The notes: a model not told the origin generated them from the sequence alone. Shown: positions 44,896 through 54,445, counted from the stretch's first letter. The stretch is 64,000 nt of DNA from Chryseobacterium sp. JAH (GCF_001507335.1 NZ_LMAH01000007.1:62001-126000), one strand, 5' to 3'. Translations and numbers: made by a program.

Positions 44896-45971
44896 ACCAA
44901 AAAACGTTCATATAACTTCTCATAAGACGCAGCCATATTTTTGTAATCAAATTCTTCTGCTCGGCTTTTTAATTTTTTCGAATAATTTTCAGCATCCGAA
45001 TTGAAATCTTCAATACCTTTTTCATAAACTACACTCATAGACTTCGCAGAAAAATCATCAAAATAAAAAGCCAGATCACCACCAATTTCCGGAAGGCTGG
45101 TCAGTTTACTTAAGAAAACAGGTTTCCCAAAATACATGGCCTCAACCGGTGGAATACCAAAGCCTTCTGCAAATGACGGATGACAGTAAGATTCGCAATT
45201 TTGCAATAGAAAATATTTCTCATTATTTTCAATATTCTCCAAAATATGTACACGTCTTTCTAGTCCTAAATTTTTAATTTTCGTCATAAATTTTTCTTTG
45301 TATTCTGATTTTGCCGATGACGTAATTAAAACCAGTTCGCGGTCATTTTCTGAAATTAGATCCAATAAAACCTCCTGATTCTTCTTTGGAAAAAGAACAC
45401 CAATATTCAGAATAAATTTACTGTTGATAAACTCATAATTTTGTGTGGAGGTGAATTTTTTGTCTTCAGGAAAAACCAATCCATTGTAAATAACTTCAAT
45501 GTTTACATCAGATTTTAAACTGAAAAGATGTCTATTCTTTAAAAAATCTCTTTTTACAAATTCTGAGATACAAACAATAGCGTCGGCGTTTCCAATGTTT
45601 TTCTGAACGAGTTTTTTACTTTTATTTATTTTACTTTCTGAACTGTTATCATGTAAAAAATTGAGATCATGCAATGTAACTACTTTTTTCTGTCTGCCTT
45701 TCGTAATATGGAAATAATCAGAAAGCTGATGCGTCACATGGATCAATGAAAAAGATGAGCTATTAACCTGTATTTTTTTCTGCCAAAATTTCCAATCAAT
45801 CACTGCAAATTTTGATTTTGTAGCAGGAATATTTTTTTTCGGACCGTACAAGGTATAGTTAAAATGGCATAATTTTTCGTCTAATCCCCTAATTAGAGAG
45901 ACACATACATTGGCAATCCCTGATCTGGGATATTTTAAGCGTTCTACATCGATGAGGATATTCTTTTTCAT
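44892..45971 (-). CDS. Family 4 (GT-B) glycosyltransferase
   Basis: 359 residues. N-terminal domain opens KKNILIDVERLKYPRSGIAN; the linker VVTLHDLNFLHDN and IVCISEFVKRDFLKN is typical of mannosyl/glucosyl GT4 enzymes. The C-terminal donor site is YCHPSFAEGFGIPPVEAMYF followed by GKPVFLSKLTSLPEIGG, with the EX7E arrangement. Retaining transferase, sugar unknown. Encoded opposite to its neighbours. Confidence 0.88.
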   Translation of the reverse strand: MKKNILIDVERLKYPRSGIANVCVSLIRGLDEKLCHFNYTLYGPKKNIPATKSKFAVIDWKFWQKKIQVNSSSFSLIHVTHQLSDYFHITKGRQKKVVTLHDLNFLHDNSSESKINKSKKLVQKNIGNADAIVCISEFVKRDFLKNRHLFSLKSDVNIEVIYNGLVFPEDKKFTSTQNYEFINSKFILNIGVLFPKKNQEVLLDLISENDRELVLITSSAKSEYKEKFMTKIKNLGLERRVHILENIENNEKYFLLQNCESYCHPSFAEGFGIPPVEAMYFGKPVFLSKLTSLPEIGGDLAFYFDDFSAKSMSVVYEKGIEDFNSDAENYSKKLKSRAEEFDYKNMAASYEKLYERFLV

Positions 45972-45990
45972 TAATCACGGGGCTTTTGCC

Positions 45991-45998
45991 CAAAATTA
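45991..45998 (-). promoter_or_regulatory. Putative -7 element for the gene at 44892
   Basis: Minus-strand TAATTTTG, 19 bases before the start at 45971. Confidence 0.4.
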
Positions 45999-46031
45999 GA
46001 AATTTAAGTTTAAAATCTTTACTTTTGTTAT

Positions 46032-47006
46032 ATGAAAATTTGTTTAATCAGTTTTGATTTTTGGCATTATGATGAGCATATCGTCAGAGAACTGAAAGAA
46101 AAAGGTATAGAAGCCTACCATATCAATATTGGAGCTTTCACCCACAAAAATTTTGGAGCGAGGATTAAGAACGCGATGAGCAAAGTTTTTTTAGGGAAAA
46201 ATTTAAAGCACGAAAAAAGGCAGAATTTCATCATAGAATCACTGAGAAAAATAGGAAAACAAGATCAGATTTTGGTGATTAATCCTGAGTCTATAGAAGA
46301 AATAGTACACGAAGAAATCCGAAAATCTACAGACCGGAATATCGCTTATTTATATGACAGCATGGCTAGAAACCCAGCAGAACATATCCTCCACTATTTT
46401 GACACCGTTTTCTCTTTTGATCATGAAGACGTGAAAAATTATGGTTTTGAGAAAATCACGAATTACAATTACCTGAACTATTCTCCGTCAGAAAACCAAA
46501 ATCCTAATTTAGACCTCTTCTACATCACTTCTTACGATAAAAACAGATTGACAAGTCTCAGTATTTTAGTGGAACGCATTCAACTTTTAAAATTAAAATT
46601 TGAAGTCATCATCGCCGGAAAGAAAAGCTGGAAAAATCAGCTCACCCAGATTTTTGACAAAAAACACATTAATATATTTAAATTCAGAAGAAAAAACATA
46701 CCTCAGCAGTCGTTACCCACATTATATAAAAACACAAAAGTGATTTTAGATTTGATGCGTGCTAATCAGACCGGACTTAGCTTCCGTATATTTGAAGCGA
46801 TGGCACTTGAAAAAAAGATTATTACGGATAACCAAAACATCAGAAACTATGATTTTTTTGACCCGGAAAATATTTTGATTTTAAACAAAGATTTCAGCAA
46901 TATTGAAAAATCTTTTTTTGAAAAGCCTTATAAAAAACTTTCTGAAGAGATTTATGACAAATACACTTTAGATCATTGGGTAACAACTGTTTTTAAACTG
47001 AAATAG
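46032..47006 (+). CDS. GT-B-like glycosyltransferase, unusual family (paralog A)
   Basis: 324 residues. The N-terminus MKICLISFDFWHYDEHIVRE and a Rossmann-type middle lead to a donor-site-like end: ANQTGLSFRIFEAMALEKKI followed by ITDNQNIRNYDFFDPENIL. This C-terminal pattern recalls CgeB-like and other divergent GT-B transferases. A second gene with the same ending lies at 47940. No signal or helix is visible. First gene of a tightly packed four-gene operon; I cannot name sugar or acceptor. Confidence 0.72.
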   Translation: MKICLISFDFWHYDEHIVRELKEKGIEAYHINIGAFTHKNFGARIKNAMSKVFLGKNLKHEKRQNFIIESLRKIGKQDQILVINPESIEEIVHEEIRKSTDRNIAYLYDSMARNPAEHILHYFDTVFSFDHEDVKNYGFEKITNYNYLNYSPSENQNPNLDLFYITSYDKNRLTSLSILVERIQLLKLKFEVIIAGKKSWKNQLTQIFDKKHINIFKFRRKNIPQQSLPTLYKNTKVILDLMRANQTGLSFRIFEAMALEKKIITDNQNIRNYDFFDPENILILNKDFSNIEKSFFEKPYKKLSEEIYDKYTLDHWVTTVFKLK

Positions 47007-47007
47007 T

Positions 47008-47937
47008 ATGAAAATCTCTGTAGCCCTCTGCACGTATAACGGTGAAAAGTTTCTGAAACAACAGCTTGATTCAATCATTGATCAGACTGTAAATGTAGAT
47101 GAAATCATTGTTTGTGATGATCGCTCTACCGATCAGACACAACGTATTTTATCAGAATATTCTGCTAAATTTCCAGATACTTTTAAAATACACATCAACG
47201 AAAAAAATTTGAGAAGTGTAAAAAACTTTGAGAAGGCAATTTCACTATGCACAGGTGAAATTATTTTTCTAAGCGATCAAGATGATGTCTGGGAGAGAAA
47301 TAAGGTGGAAGTTTACATTCAACACTTTCAGAATAATGAAAAATTACAGGTGATTTGTTCAAATGGCTTTGTGATTGATGATAATCATTTAAAACTTGAC
47401 CATTACACTGTTTGGGATGCTCCGCAGTTTCTAGAACAACAAAACAAAATCAATCATTTTAAAATATTTACTTTATTAGGAAATTATGCAACTGGGGCTG
47501 CAATGGCTGTTAAAAAGTCTTTTGCGCAACAAACCCTACCATTTCCGGACATCGAAAGCTTTCATCATGATGAGTGGATTGCCATTGTTGCGGCCGAAAA
47601 TGATGAATTTGCTTTTATTAATGAAAAACTTTTTAGTTACCGCTACCATACAAATCAGCAAGTTGGCGGTATCTTTTTCACAAAGGATGAAGCCGGGAAA
47701 CAGGAAATTATTCGCAAGTATGATTTACAGCGCCCTTTGAAAAATTTCAGAGACGTTAAAATGCGCTTTAGGTCGATAAGGGACAAGATCAATAAATTTG
47801 AAAATTACGTTCGAAACAACAGCGACAAAAATGTAGAAAGAGTTTTACAATCTGTGAGAGAAGAAAAAATAAATCTTGAAAAGAAAGTGAAATCTGAGAA
47901 TATGCTGTTTTTTCTCTTTTTTAAATATCTCTACTGA
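47008..47937 (+). CDS. Family 2 glycosyltransferase, rhamnosyltransferase-like
   Basis: 309 residues. ISVALCTYNGEKFLKQQLDS, VCDDRSTDQTQRIL and ISLCTGEIIFLSDQDDVWER are the typical motifs of GT2 enzymes often annotated as alpha-rhamnosyltransferases; the acceptor region includes FPDIESFHHDEWIAIVAA. A Lys/Glu-rich tail is followed by a short hydrophobic end (MLFFLFFKYLY) that may touch the membrane. One base after the previous stop. Confidence 0.87.
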   Translation: MKISVALCTYNGEKFLKQQLDSIIDQTVNVDEIIVCDDRSTDQTQRILSEYSAKFPDTFKIHINEKNLRSVKNFEKAISLCTGEIIFLSDQDDVWERNKVEVYIQHFQNNEKLQVICSNGFVIDDNHLKLDHYTVWDAPQFLEQQNKINHFKIFTLLGNYATGAAMAVKKSFAQQTLPFPDIESFHHDEWIAIVAAENDEFAFINEKLFSYRYHTNQQVGGIFFTKDEAGKQEIIRKYDLQRPLKNFRDVKMRFRSIRDKINKFENYVRNNSDKNVERVLQSVREEKINLEKKVKSENMLFFLFFKYLY

Positions 47938-47939
47938 AT

Positions 47940-48911
47940 ATGAAAAGAGTTCTTGTCATCATGCATAACTATGCCGAAATCCCTGATTTGATGAAAAAAA
48001 ATCTGGATTATTTGGGTTATAATGATGTAAATTTCATTTTTTACTCTGAGGAAAAATTTAGATATAAAAATATCTTACAAAAATTAAATAATTTATTCAG
48101 AAAAGTATTTCTAAAAGATAAGAGATTTAAAGAAAATCTACGTATGGAATTTATTGAAAATACACTGATACAGAAAGCTCAAAATCTGTCTCAACATGAC
48201 GTTATTATCGTGATGAATACAGATTTTTTTTCAGAAAATTTTCTACAAATTATAAAGACTAAAACTAAAAAACTCGTTGGAAATCATTGGGACGGTCTCA
48301 GTAGAACTCCTGAAATTTATTCTAAGATAGTCTTTTTTGATCAATTTTATGTTTTTGATAAAGAAGATGTTGATGAAGAAAAGAATATTTTTTTTCTAAC
48401 CAATTTCTTTTTTGATTTCGACAAAAATGAAGTTCTCGCAGAGCTCAAAAATGACATTTATTATTTAGGAACTTATGTAAAAGAAAGGTTTTCAACTTTA
48501 AAAAAAATCGCAGAAACTTTTACGCGAAATCAGCTGACGCAGAAAATACTTTTATTTACCTGGGAGAAAAGGGCTGCCGAAGGTTCTGTAAATTTTATCA
48601 ATCAGTTTGTTTCTTATGAAACCAACATAAAAAATGTAGTAGAATCTAAAGCGTTGCTGGATCTTAAACTTAGAGAACATAACGGCCTATCCTTCAGGTT
48701 TTTCGAAGCACTGAAGTACGAAAAAAAAATCATTACCGACAATTCTGATATAAAAAATTACGATTTTTATAAAAAAGAAAATATCTTTATCATCAATGAG
48801 GATCAGGATGATCAGCTTAAAAATTTCATAGAAATTCCTTATCATAAAATTGACCCTTCCATTAAAAATAAATACAGTTTTAAAACCTGGTTTGAAACTC
48901 TTATTTCTTAA
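47940..48911 (+). CDS. GT-B-like glycosyltransferase, unusual family (paralog B)
   Basis: 323 residues, same length and same C-terminal pattern as the gene at 46032: REHNGLSFRFFEALKYEKKI followed by ITDNSDIKNYDFYKKENIF. The N-terminal halves are much more diverged, as expected if the acceptor site changed while the donor site stayed. It starts two bases after the preceding GT2 gene. An ancient duplication within the locus is likely. Confidence 0.72.
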   Translation: MKRVLVIMHNYAEIPDLMKKNLDYLGYNDVNFIFYSEEKFRYKNILQKLNNLFRKVFLKDKRFKENLRMEFIENTLIQKAQNLSQHDVIIVMNTDFFSENFLQIIKTKTKKLVGNHWDGLSRTPEIYSKIVFFDQFYVFDKEDVDEEKNIFFLTNFFFDFDKNEVLAELKNDIYYLGTYVKERFSTLKKIAETFTRNQLTQKILLFTWEKRAAEGSVNFINQFVSYETNIKNVVESKALLDLKLREHNGLSFRFFEALKYEKKIITDNSDIKNYDFYKKENIFIINEDQDDQLKNFIEIPYHKIDPSIKNKYSFKTWFETLIS

Positions 48912-48914
48912 AAT

Positions 48915-49757
48915 ATGAATGAAAAAATCTCAATCATAATTCCTTATTACAAAGGTGAAGACTACATCTTTGAAACTTTGGAAAGCGTTTACTCGCAAAG
49001 CTATCAGAATTTCGAAATCATTATCGTCAATGACGGCTCGGACAAAACAGTTTTAAACTCTATTGAGGAAAATACAAGGTTTTACAATTTAAAAATTATA
49101 CATCAGAGCAATTCCGGTCAATCTTCTGCCCGAAATCACGGTGCAAAATACGCAACCGGAAAATATATTCTTTTCCTGGACTGTGATGATCTTATCGAAA
49201 AAACTTTTTTAGAGAAAACCATTCATATCCTTCAGAGCAAAACTGAGGTGAGGGTTTGCTATACCAAAGGAAAGTTTTTCGAAAAAACGAACAAAGAATG
49301 GCTGTTGACACCGTTTAATACAGTTGATTTTTTAATTGAAAACTGTATTCCGATTACAGCACTCATCTATAGAGAAGATTTTGAAAAGGTGGGTGGTTTC
49401 GATACTCAGTTAAATTATTATGAAGACTGGGATTTTTGGATTTCGCTTATTGCAAAAGGAATTACTGTATATAAAATCGATGAGTTCTTGTTTTTTTACC
49501 GAATAAGAAATACAACTGATTCCCTCACCAATACCAGTATTGACAACAGTTCCAGATTGTCTGATAATTTTTTTGAAATCTATAAAAAACACTATAATTT
49601 TTATAAACAAAACGGGCTTGATTTTCACACGATCATGAGCCTGATTAGAGAGAATAAAAAATACAAAGCAAAATATTATAATGAATGGTACAGAAAGCTG
49701 ATCTATCAACTTTTTAAGCCCAAAAAGTATGCTAAAATTTACAAGCGTTCATCATAA
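48915..49757 (+). CDS. Family 2 glycosyltransferase
   Basis: 280 residues. ISIIIPYYKGEDYIFETLES, IIVNDGSDKTVLNSI, and YILFLDCDDLIEK (DxD). A second domain with FDTQLNYYEDWDFWISLIAK fits the acceptor region of GT2 enzymes. Last gene of the forward operon; its 3' end overlaps the convergent 680-residue transferase gene by 19 bases. Confidence 0.87.
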   Translation: MNEKISIIIPYYKGEDYIFETLESVYSQSYQNFEIIIVNDGSDKTVLNSIEENTRFYNLKIIHQSNSGQSSARNHGAKYATGKYILFLDCDDLIEKTFLEKTIHILQSKTEVRVCYTKGKFFEKTNKEWLLTPFNTVDFLIENCIPITALIYREDFEKVGGFDTQLNYYEDWDFWISLIAKGITVYKIDEFLFFYRIRNTTDSLTNTSIDNSSRLSDNFFEIYKKHYNFYKQNGLDFHTIMSLIRENKKYKAKYYNEWYRKLIYQLFKPKKYAKIYKRSS

Positions 49758-51781
49758 AAATAATTAAGCATTTTTTTTATATTTTCCTCCTGAGCTTCTA
49801 TTGAAAATTTAGACAATGGTAACGTACTGTTTAAATGAAGATTCTTCCAAAGATTTTCATTATGATAAAGCTCAAGAATTTTATGTGCAAAACTTTCAGA
49901 ATTTTCATCTGAAATCAATGCGGTTTTCTGATCTTCCAATCCCATTCCTTCAGCACCAATTGAAGTGGTAATCACAGGCAGTTTATATTCTAAAGCCTGG
50001 CCAATCTTTCCTTTTACCCCTGCACCATAACGAAGGGGAGCAACAAAAACTCTGGAATTTTCAAACCAAAAATCAACGCTTTCCTGAAAACCAAGTATTA
50101 CAAACCGATCTGAATGATATTTTAATTTTAAATCTTCCGGGAAATCGGGACCTACGATAAATATTTGTATTGATGGATCTTTTTCCCAAACTTTCGGCAT
50201 TATTTCATTAAACAAAAACTTTACCGCATCGATGTTTGGCAAATGATTGTACCCTCCGATAAAAAGCAACCCTTTCCGGTCTGAAAAACTTACAGTTGCT
50301 GATTCCACAGGTTTATGAATATTACTTACCGTAAAGATTTTATTGTATTCTATTCCATTGGCAGAAACAATCTTTTTTTCTTCATCACTGATGGAAATTA
50401 CCGCATCAGCTCTATGCATCCCGGCGTATTCTTTGTCTTTAAAAAGGGCGATCTCCTTTTCACGGTTTTTAGAAACCTCGATGAAACTATTTTCCCTTTC
50501 CATTCTCAGATAATGAAGGTCAACCATATCATAAACAATTTTTTTACCCTCTACTTTATCTCTGATCAGGTCATACCAATAATCAAACCCTAAAGGCCTG
50601 AAAATCCAGATGACATGTACTGTTTTGATTGCTTCTATGACCTGATCTGCGACTTTTTTGATTTTGTTCTGAGAACTCACATAATCCACACAGACCTGCA
50701 CTCCAAATCCCCTGAAAAAATCAACATATATGCGATCTGTACTTTCATCATAATGTTTAACAGCTAAAATCAAGTGATGGTTATTTCTCTGAAGAATTTT
50801 CAAGATTTCAAAAAATCGTCTCGATCCTGAATCCTGATCTGGTTTAGGCATATTCTCTTCTAAAAAAAGAAAACTCGGTTTTTTAAAGTTATTGCCAATA
50901 TAAATTTCTAGATTTTTTGAAATTCCAATATTTTTATAATTGGAAATATATTTCTCAGTCAATCGCACTTGATCTTCACCCGAAAAAATTTCACTATAGT
51001 CACTATCTCCCAAACGTACAACTTCAGAAAAGGGCTGATAAAAAACATCTAAATCTCTTTCCAACTTGACTCTCAGGCAAAAATCAGCTTGTGCAGAATG
51101 TACATCTGATAGTTTCTCATCAAGCAGATTAATTTCCCCATTTTTATCCAACCTGCTGAATAATAAACTACCTACACAAAAATCAACTTTTCTCAAAAAG
51201 TTAAATTCTGGAGTATCGATTGAAAATCTTTTTCCTACAGGAACAAATTGAGAATCTTTCGAAATACGATATCCTGCATGATCAATGTTGCTGTCTTTAT
51301 CTACTATTTTGGAACCGACAGCACCTACATTTTCTTTAGCTTTAAAAACCTCTAAGAGGCTCGAAAGAAAATTCTTCTGCACCTCAGTTTCCTGATCAAG
51401 AAGACAAATATATTTTCCAGCAGCAAGTGTGATCGCTTTATTTACATCTTTAATTAGATCCAAACTAGCATTGATGATTGTCAATCCTTTAGCATTTTTT
51501 AAATAAACTGAAAGATCTTCTGATGGATTTTTATTGACAAGAATAATTTCTTTAGAAACCTCCTCATCACCTTGCGCTATTGTATACAGACAGTTGAGCG
51601 TATCTTTTACCTTTTGATCAACTATAATAATTATGGAAATTAGCGGATCAGAATCACTGGTGAAGTTAAACGGACGACTTTTAAAAAAATCTAAATCAAA
51701 GTGATTTACCGAAAGTTTTCTTTTATTTCGGATAAAATTGTAATCCTTAATTTTATTTTTAAAAAATCTTTTAATTCCCAT
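49739..51781 (-). CDS. Two-domain GT2-GT4 glycosyltransferase
   Basis: 680 residues. Residues about 45-290 are a GT2-like domain (LISIIIIVDQKVKDTLNCLY; AGKYICLLDQETEVQ in place of a strict DxD). Residues about 305-680 are a GT-B domain, with YDMVDLHYLRMERE, AVISISDEEKKIV, and the donor site VAPLRYGAGVKGKIGQALEY. Fused enzymes of this kind can add two sugars in turn. The LDQET sequence weakens the usual metal motif, so the first domain could be less active or bind differently. Encoded alone on the minus strand. Confidence 0.85.
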   Translation of the reverse strand: MGIKRFFKNKIKDYNFIRNKRKLSVNHFDLDFFKSRPFNFTSDSDPLISIIIIVDQKVKDTLNCLYTIAQGDEEVSKEIILVNKNPSEDLSVYLKNAKGLTIINASLDLIKDVNKAITLAAGKYICLLDQETEVQKNFLSSLLEVFKAKENVGAVGSKIVDKDSNIDHAGYRISKDSQFVPVGKRFSIDTPEFNFLRKVDFCVGSLLFSRLDKNGEINLLDEKLSDVHSAQADFCLRVKLERDLDVFYQPFSEVVRLGDSDYSEIFSGEDQVRLTEKYISNYKNIGISKNLEIYIGNNFKKPSFLFLEENMPKPDQDSGSRRFFEILKILQRNNHHLILAVKHYDESTDRIYVDFFRGFGVQVCVDYVSSQNKIKKVADQVIEAIKTVHVIWIFRPLGFDYWYDLIRDKVEGKKIVYDMVDLHYLRMERENSFIEVSKNREKEIALFKDKEYAGMHRADAVISISDEEKKIVSANGIEYNKIFTVSNIHKPVESATVSFSDRKGLLFIGGYNHLPNIDAVKFLFNEIMPKVWEKDPSIQIFIVGPDFPEDLKLKYHSDRFVILGFQESVDFWFENSRVFVAPLRYGAGVKGKIGQALEYKLPVITTSIGAEGMGLEDQKTALISDENSESFAHKILELYHNENLWKNLHLNSTLPLSKFSIEAQEENIKKMLNYFYDERL

Positions 51782-51966
51782 TTTTCAATTTATTATTTAG
51801 CCTCAGCATTAAGAGAACGAAATTAAGCATTTATTGTAAATTAGGATGAACAAAAATGCACAGTAAAACAGATAATTTATTTGATATTGGTATATTTACA
51901 GAGATTATTCATTCTATTTTAAGAGCCAATTAATCTAGCTTACCCATTAAAAACAATTTATCATTA

Positions 51967-53154
51967 ATGAAATTCTCAAATAAGAATTTGCTTTTTTTCT
52001 TTCCTGAAAACCCATTTGCAAAACGCGCCGGAAATGTTTCTCGTGCATACACAAATCTAAAACAATTGAAATCATTGGGCCTGAATATAGATTTGGCAGG
52101 AGTGGAGGATTACTATATTAGCTTCGGAGATTCTGAGGAGACGATTGATAAAAATATTATCGATGAAGTTTTTATTTTAAAAACTAAGCCTCCAAAAAAC
52201 AAACTCAATTTCATTTACTGGAAGTACAAAGCTTTGAAAAAATTTGCAAAAAAAAATAAAAGCAATACACTCCTTACAAAATATTTGCAGGACCAATTCA
52301 ATTTAATTTTTCAGAAGAAAAAATATGACTATGTTATCATTAACTATGAATTTTGGACTGATCTGGTTAGAGATACAGAACTAAACGGCGCAAAAATTAT
52401 TATTGACACACACGATTGGATGACGTTGAATGAATTTTACAACCATAAAAACATTGACCTCTTGGGTTCGAGATTTGGTGAGGAGATTAAAAACCTGTCT
52501 TTTTATGATAGAGTGATTACTATTTCAGATGCTGAATATTCTCTTTTCAAAAATTTCCTTGGAGAGAAAGTTATTAATATTCCCCCAAGTTTTCCGGAAA
52601 ATTTCAAAGATAAAGATTCAGAAAAAAAATATGACCTCTTATTTGTGGGCTCAGACAATCCTTTTAATATCGAAGCTATCAATTGGTTTATCGACAAAGT
52701 TCTGCCTTATCTGCCTAGCGAAATTAAAATATGTATTATTGGAAGAGTATGCAGCCATATTCCTGAAAAAGATAATATTGAAAAATATGTTTTTGCTGAA
52801 AATTTGGAAAGTTACTATCATCAAAGCAAGATAGCCATCTGTCCGATGTTGAGAGGTACCGGCATAAAAATTAAAGTCGTTGAAGCGCTCTCTTTTGGTC
52901 TACCTGTTGTAGGTACAGAGAAAGCAACAGACGGTTTTACACAAAAGACCCAAAATGGTTGTCGGACTTCTGATGATGAAAAGATATTTGCAGATATTAT
53001 CACAAATCTTTTAAACAATTCATCAGATTACGAGAAACAAAAACAGGAAGCCATGCATTTTTTCAAGAATAATTTTTCAGAAAAAAAATCAATCGAATTA
53101 TGGGAAAAGACACTTGATTCTTCATTGATTTTAAAAAAAACCAATCACTCATAA
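51967..53154 (+). CDS. Family 4 (GT-B) glycosyltransferase
   Basis: 395 residues. It shares the GT-B layout of the C-terminal half of the 680-residue neighbour: IIIDTHDWMTLNEFY, RVITISDAEYSLF, and the donor site CPMLRGTGIKIKVVEALSFG. The common pattern suggests shared ancestry. The upstream 185 bases separate two diverging genes and hold no clear promoter element. Confidence 0.85.
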   Translation: MKFSNKNLLFFFPENPFAKRAGNVSRAYTNLKQLKSLGLNIDLAGVEDYYISFGDSEETIDKNIIDEVFILKTKPPKNKLNFIYWKYKALKKFAKKNKSNTLLTKYLQDQFNLIFQKKKYDYVIINYEFWTDLVRDTELNGAKIIIDTHDWMTLNEFYNHKNIDLLGSRFGEEIKNLSFYDRVITISDAEYSLFKNFLGEKVINIPPSFPENFKDKDSEKKYDLLFVGSDNPFNIEAINWFIDKVLPYLPSEIKICIIGRVCSHIPEKDNIEKYVFAENLESYYHQSKIAICPMLRGTGIKIKVVEALSFGLPVVGTEKATDGFTQKTQNGCRTSDDEKIFADIITNLLNNSSDYEKQKQEAMHFFKNNFSEKKSIELWEKTLDSSLILKKTNHS

Positions 53155-53171
53155 ACTGCTTCTAAATTACC

Positions 53172-54035
53172 ATGAAAGATTTAGCAATTATAATTTTAAA
53201 TTACAACTCTTTTGATGATACATCAAGAGAAGTCAACAAATTATTAGAGCAAAACTGCCCTGAAACATCCATTTATATTGTTGATAATGATTCTCGAGAT
53301 AAAGATAAAATCATGAATTTTGCTATCCAAAAAAAAGTTAATTATATTATTAGCGAAAAAAATGGAGGATATGCATACGGCAATAATTTAGCGATCAAGC
53401 AAGCGATTGCGGACAAGAAAAAATATTTCCTACTTCTAAATCCTGATATTGATCTTGATCTTGCTACCATCGAAATTTTATACAAAGACCTGGAACACAA
53501 ACCTGAAATTGGTGTTATTGGTCCTCGAATATGTTACCGAAACAATAGCAATACAATTTATTCAGATGGCGGGTTACTATATCCAGAGAAAGGATTTATG
53601 GGCGGACACACCAATTTCAACACAAGTCATTTTGAGGTACAAATGCCAACTTATAACGATAAAATTGATTACGTAGACGGCAGTGTATTGATGTTTAGAA
53701 AAGAACTTTTAGATGAAGTAGGATTAATGAACGAAAAGTTCTTTATGTACTATGAAGAATCGGAGTGGTGTCTAAGAATTAAAAGAAAAACCAATTGGAA
53801 ATTATCCGTCAACACTTCTGTTTCTGCTTTCAATACATATAGTGACAAGGGTAGTTTCTATGAATATTATATGACAAGGAATCGTTTTTGGCTCTGCAGA
53901 CTTTATGATGGAAATACCCGGTTTGTTAAAAAAGAACGATGGAGGCTTGCTAAAGAATCTTTTAAAAGAAAAGATTTTTCTTTAGCAAAAGCCTATCTGA
54001 AGGGTATCTTAGATGGTTTATATTCAAAGATATAA
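53172..54035 (+). CDS. Family 2 glycosyltransferase, WbbL-like
   Basis: 287 residues. LAIIILNYNSFDDTSREVNK, IYIVDNDSRDKDKIM, then ISEKNGGYAYGNNLAIKQA and FLLLNPDIDLDL, which are characteristic of rhamnosyltransferases such as WbbL. The acceptor site DYVDGSVLMFRKELLDEVG is also present. Seventeen bases after the GT4 gene, so likely cotranscribed. Last transferase of the block. Confidence 0.88.
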   Translation: MKDLAIIILNYNSFDDTSREVNKLLEQNCPETSIYIVDNDSRDKDKIMNFAIQKKVNYIISEKNGGYAYGNNLAIKQAIADKKKYFLLLNPDIDLDLATIEILYKDLEHKPEIGVIGPRICYRNNSNTIYSDGGLLYPEKGFMGGHTNFNTSHFEVQMPTYNDKIDYVDGSVLMFRKELLDEVGLMNEKFFMYYEESEWCLRIKRKTNWKLSVNTSVSAFNTYSDKGSFYEYYMTRNRFWLCRLYDGNTRFVKKERWRLAKESFKRKDFSLAKAYLKGILDGLYSKI

Positions 54036-54069
54036 GGTGCGTTAATTATTAACTTTTATAATATATCAA

Positions 54070-54414
54070 TCAGCTTCTATCATATTCATCATCCAATCTC
54101 ACGATATCATCTTCTCCAAAGTATGTACCTGTCTGTACTTCAATGAAAACAACAGGCTTTTCAGATAAATTCATGATTCTGTGTTTGGCTCCCAAAGGAA
54201 TGAAAATACTTTCTCCATAAGAAAGTTTTATTTCTTTGTCATCCAAAACAATAGTGGCATCACCTTCGATAATCGTCCATTGTTCCTGTCTTTTGTGGTG
54301 GTATTGGTATGACAGTTTTTGTCCCGGATTTACTTCAATTCTTTTCAGTTTATAATTGGGTTCGTCTGCCAGTACGTAATATTTCCCCCAAGGTCTTTCG
54401 CCAATTTCTAACAT
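54070..54414 (-). CDS. Cupin protein, type II mannose-6-phosphate isomerase-like
   Basis: 114 residues from MLEIGERPWGKYYVL; the upstream frame extension lies across the promoter. Cupin motifs: GQKLSYQYHHKRQEQWTIIE (metal-binding His/Glu) and ESIFIPLGAKHRIMNLSE. It matches the stand-alone C-terminal isomerase domain of ManC-type proteins, which may supply GDP-mannose precursors. No guanylyltransferase domain is present, so the reaction is an inference. Convergent with the last transferase. Confidence 0.85.
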   Translation of the reverse strand: MLEIGERPWGKYYVLADEPNYKLKRIEVNPGQKLSYQYHHKRQEQWTIIEGDATIVLDDKEIKLSYGESIFIPLGAKHRIMNLSEKPVVFIEVQTGTYFGEDDIVRLDDEYDRS

Positions 54415-54437
54415 ATTTTTTGGATTCAAAATTTGTA

Positions 54438-54445
54438 CAAATGTA
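54438..54445 (-). promoter_or_regulatory. Putative -7 element for the cupin gene
   Basis: Minus-strand TACATTTG, 23 bases before the start at 54414, which supports the shorter start. Confidence 0.5.

Noticed and set aside
46020-46027. TACTTTTG, a match to TANNTTTG, just upstream of the gene at 46032.
   Set aside because: It lies only 4 bases before the ATG, so transcription would begin at or inside the start codon; not counted as the promoter.
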